Part shown: positions 63,701 to 64,000 of the stretch, in pieces
Position numbering within the stretch: position 1 is the stretch's first letter
How the letters are laid out: every line of letters starts with the position of its first letter
Source: Aristolochia californica
Lineage: Eukaryota > Streptophyta > Magnoliopsida > Piperales > Aristolochiaceae
Direction of reading: 5' to 3'
Assembly: GCA_029961685.1 (NCBI GenBank)
Contig: JARWKL010000002.1
Coordinates: forward strand, 22,784,908 to 22,848,907
Length of the DNA: 64,000 bases
Translations under genes and position numbers: made by a program
The notes under the pieces: generated by a model
The model's input: the letters and a program-made list of their open reading frames with translations, nothing else
Told to the model about the DNA's origin: nothing
The model's database searches: none

Positions 63701-64000
63701 AATCCAAACATGTTTTAAGTGTGGAGGATAAGCTTGCCACAAACATGTTGAGGATGCAAGTGACCTAATGATCCAATAATTTGAAGGTGTAGAAAAAATT
63801 AAATACTCAAGTTAACATGTGGTTGGATGTTTCTGCAAAACCAAACAACCGACTTTTTGCCTATCCTTAAAAATCACAGATACCATTTGGAATTTCTTTC
63901 TCTGCATTTGTCCAATTCCATTTTGGATGTTCAAATTTTTTTTCAGATCCAAACTTGAGTTTTCACTCTCCCATTTTTCTCATAAACAAAAAAGATATAA

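Larger units (their letters stand above)
45669..64000 (-). repeat. Satellite array, arm 2: about 36 copies of the same family in inverted orientation
   Basis: From about 45669 the landmarks appear as their reverse complements and in reverse order, for example GATCCTAACATGTTTTAAG, then ATGCATGCCACAAACATGTT, then GAACTCCAAAGTTTTGTTAT, up to the right window edge. Spacing is about 495-505 bp. Most copies carry CCCCCTAATAATAGCTTGG where arm 1, read on the same strand, has CCCCTAATAGCTTGG. This is a three-base insertion that marks the arm. Many copies also have GGTGGGATTTTAT against GGTGGAATTTTAT. The array is not closed inside the window. No genes were recognised in it. Confidence 0.97.

Noticed and set aside
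2771..64000. CRISPR-like array
   Set aside because: The repeats are ~500 bp with no short repeat-spacer pattern, and the DNA is plant nuclear in character.
2771..64000. Ribosomal intergenic spacer repeats
   Set aside because: No rRNA gene sequence is visible, and units are AT-rich without the GC-rich subrepeats common in plant spacers.

Overview
The window is nuclear DNA of a plant, most likely a flowering plant. The basis is four recognisable plant-type enzyme or chaperone fragments, a plant-style LTR retroelement end, and a very long AT-rich satellite array. I cannot name the species. No intact host gene, tRNA, rRNA or CRISPR array is visible.

Region 1 (1-2770) looks like the 3' part of an LTR retrotransposon, cut by the left window edge. 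Its interior holds an intronless chimera of four unrelated transcripts, all sense and all in one reading frame: acyl-CoA oxidase (3-263), calreticulin (279-479), plant ATP-phosphofructokinase (771-1547) and enolase (1548-2066). The frame is open from position 3 to 2213 except for one TGA at 723-725. Every piece is partial and key catalytic residues are lost, so none can act as the original enzyme. An A-rich tract follows, then a short piece resembling the C-terminal tail of Ty3/gypsy pol, a polypurine tract and a 353-bp LTR (2418-2770) with TGTT/AACA ends, a 28-bp tandem repeat and a TATA-like palindrome.

Region 2 (2771-64000) is one satellite family with a monomer of about 490-505 bp, roughly 120 copies by estimate from spacing. 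Copies run in one orientation to about 45668, then flip to the opposite orientation up to the right edge. The flip sits at a 7-bp microhomology. The two arms carry different diagnostic variants, so this is a join between subfamilies and not a fresh fold-back. Inside the arms there is higher-order structure: marked monomers recurring every 3-5 units, a roughly 10-kb direct segmental duplication (about 22.6-32.4 kb against 33.4-42.3 kb), a four-monomer repeat near 40-44 kb, and five- and six-monomer blocks in the inverted arm.

Many short open frames (60-110 codons) lie across the satellite. They are one frame of the monomer seen again and again, minus strand in the first arm and plus strand in the second. 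I do not treat them as genes. The retroelement appears to have landed inside the array, because the first satellite copy starts mid-monomer at the LTR end. The main points for a second look are the in-frame four-transcript chimera and the nested architecture of the satellite.
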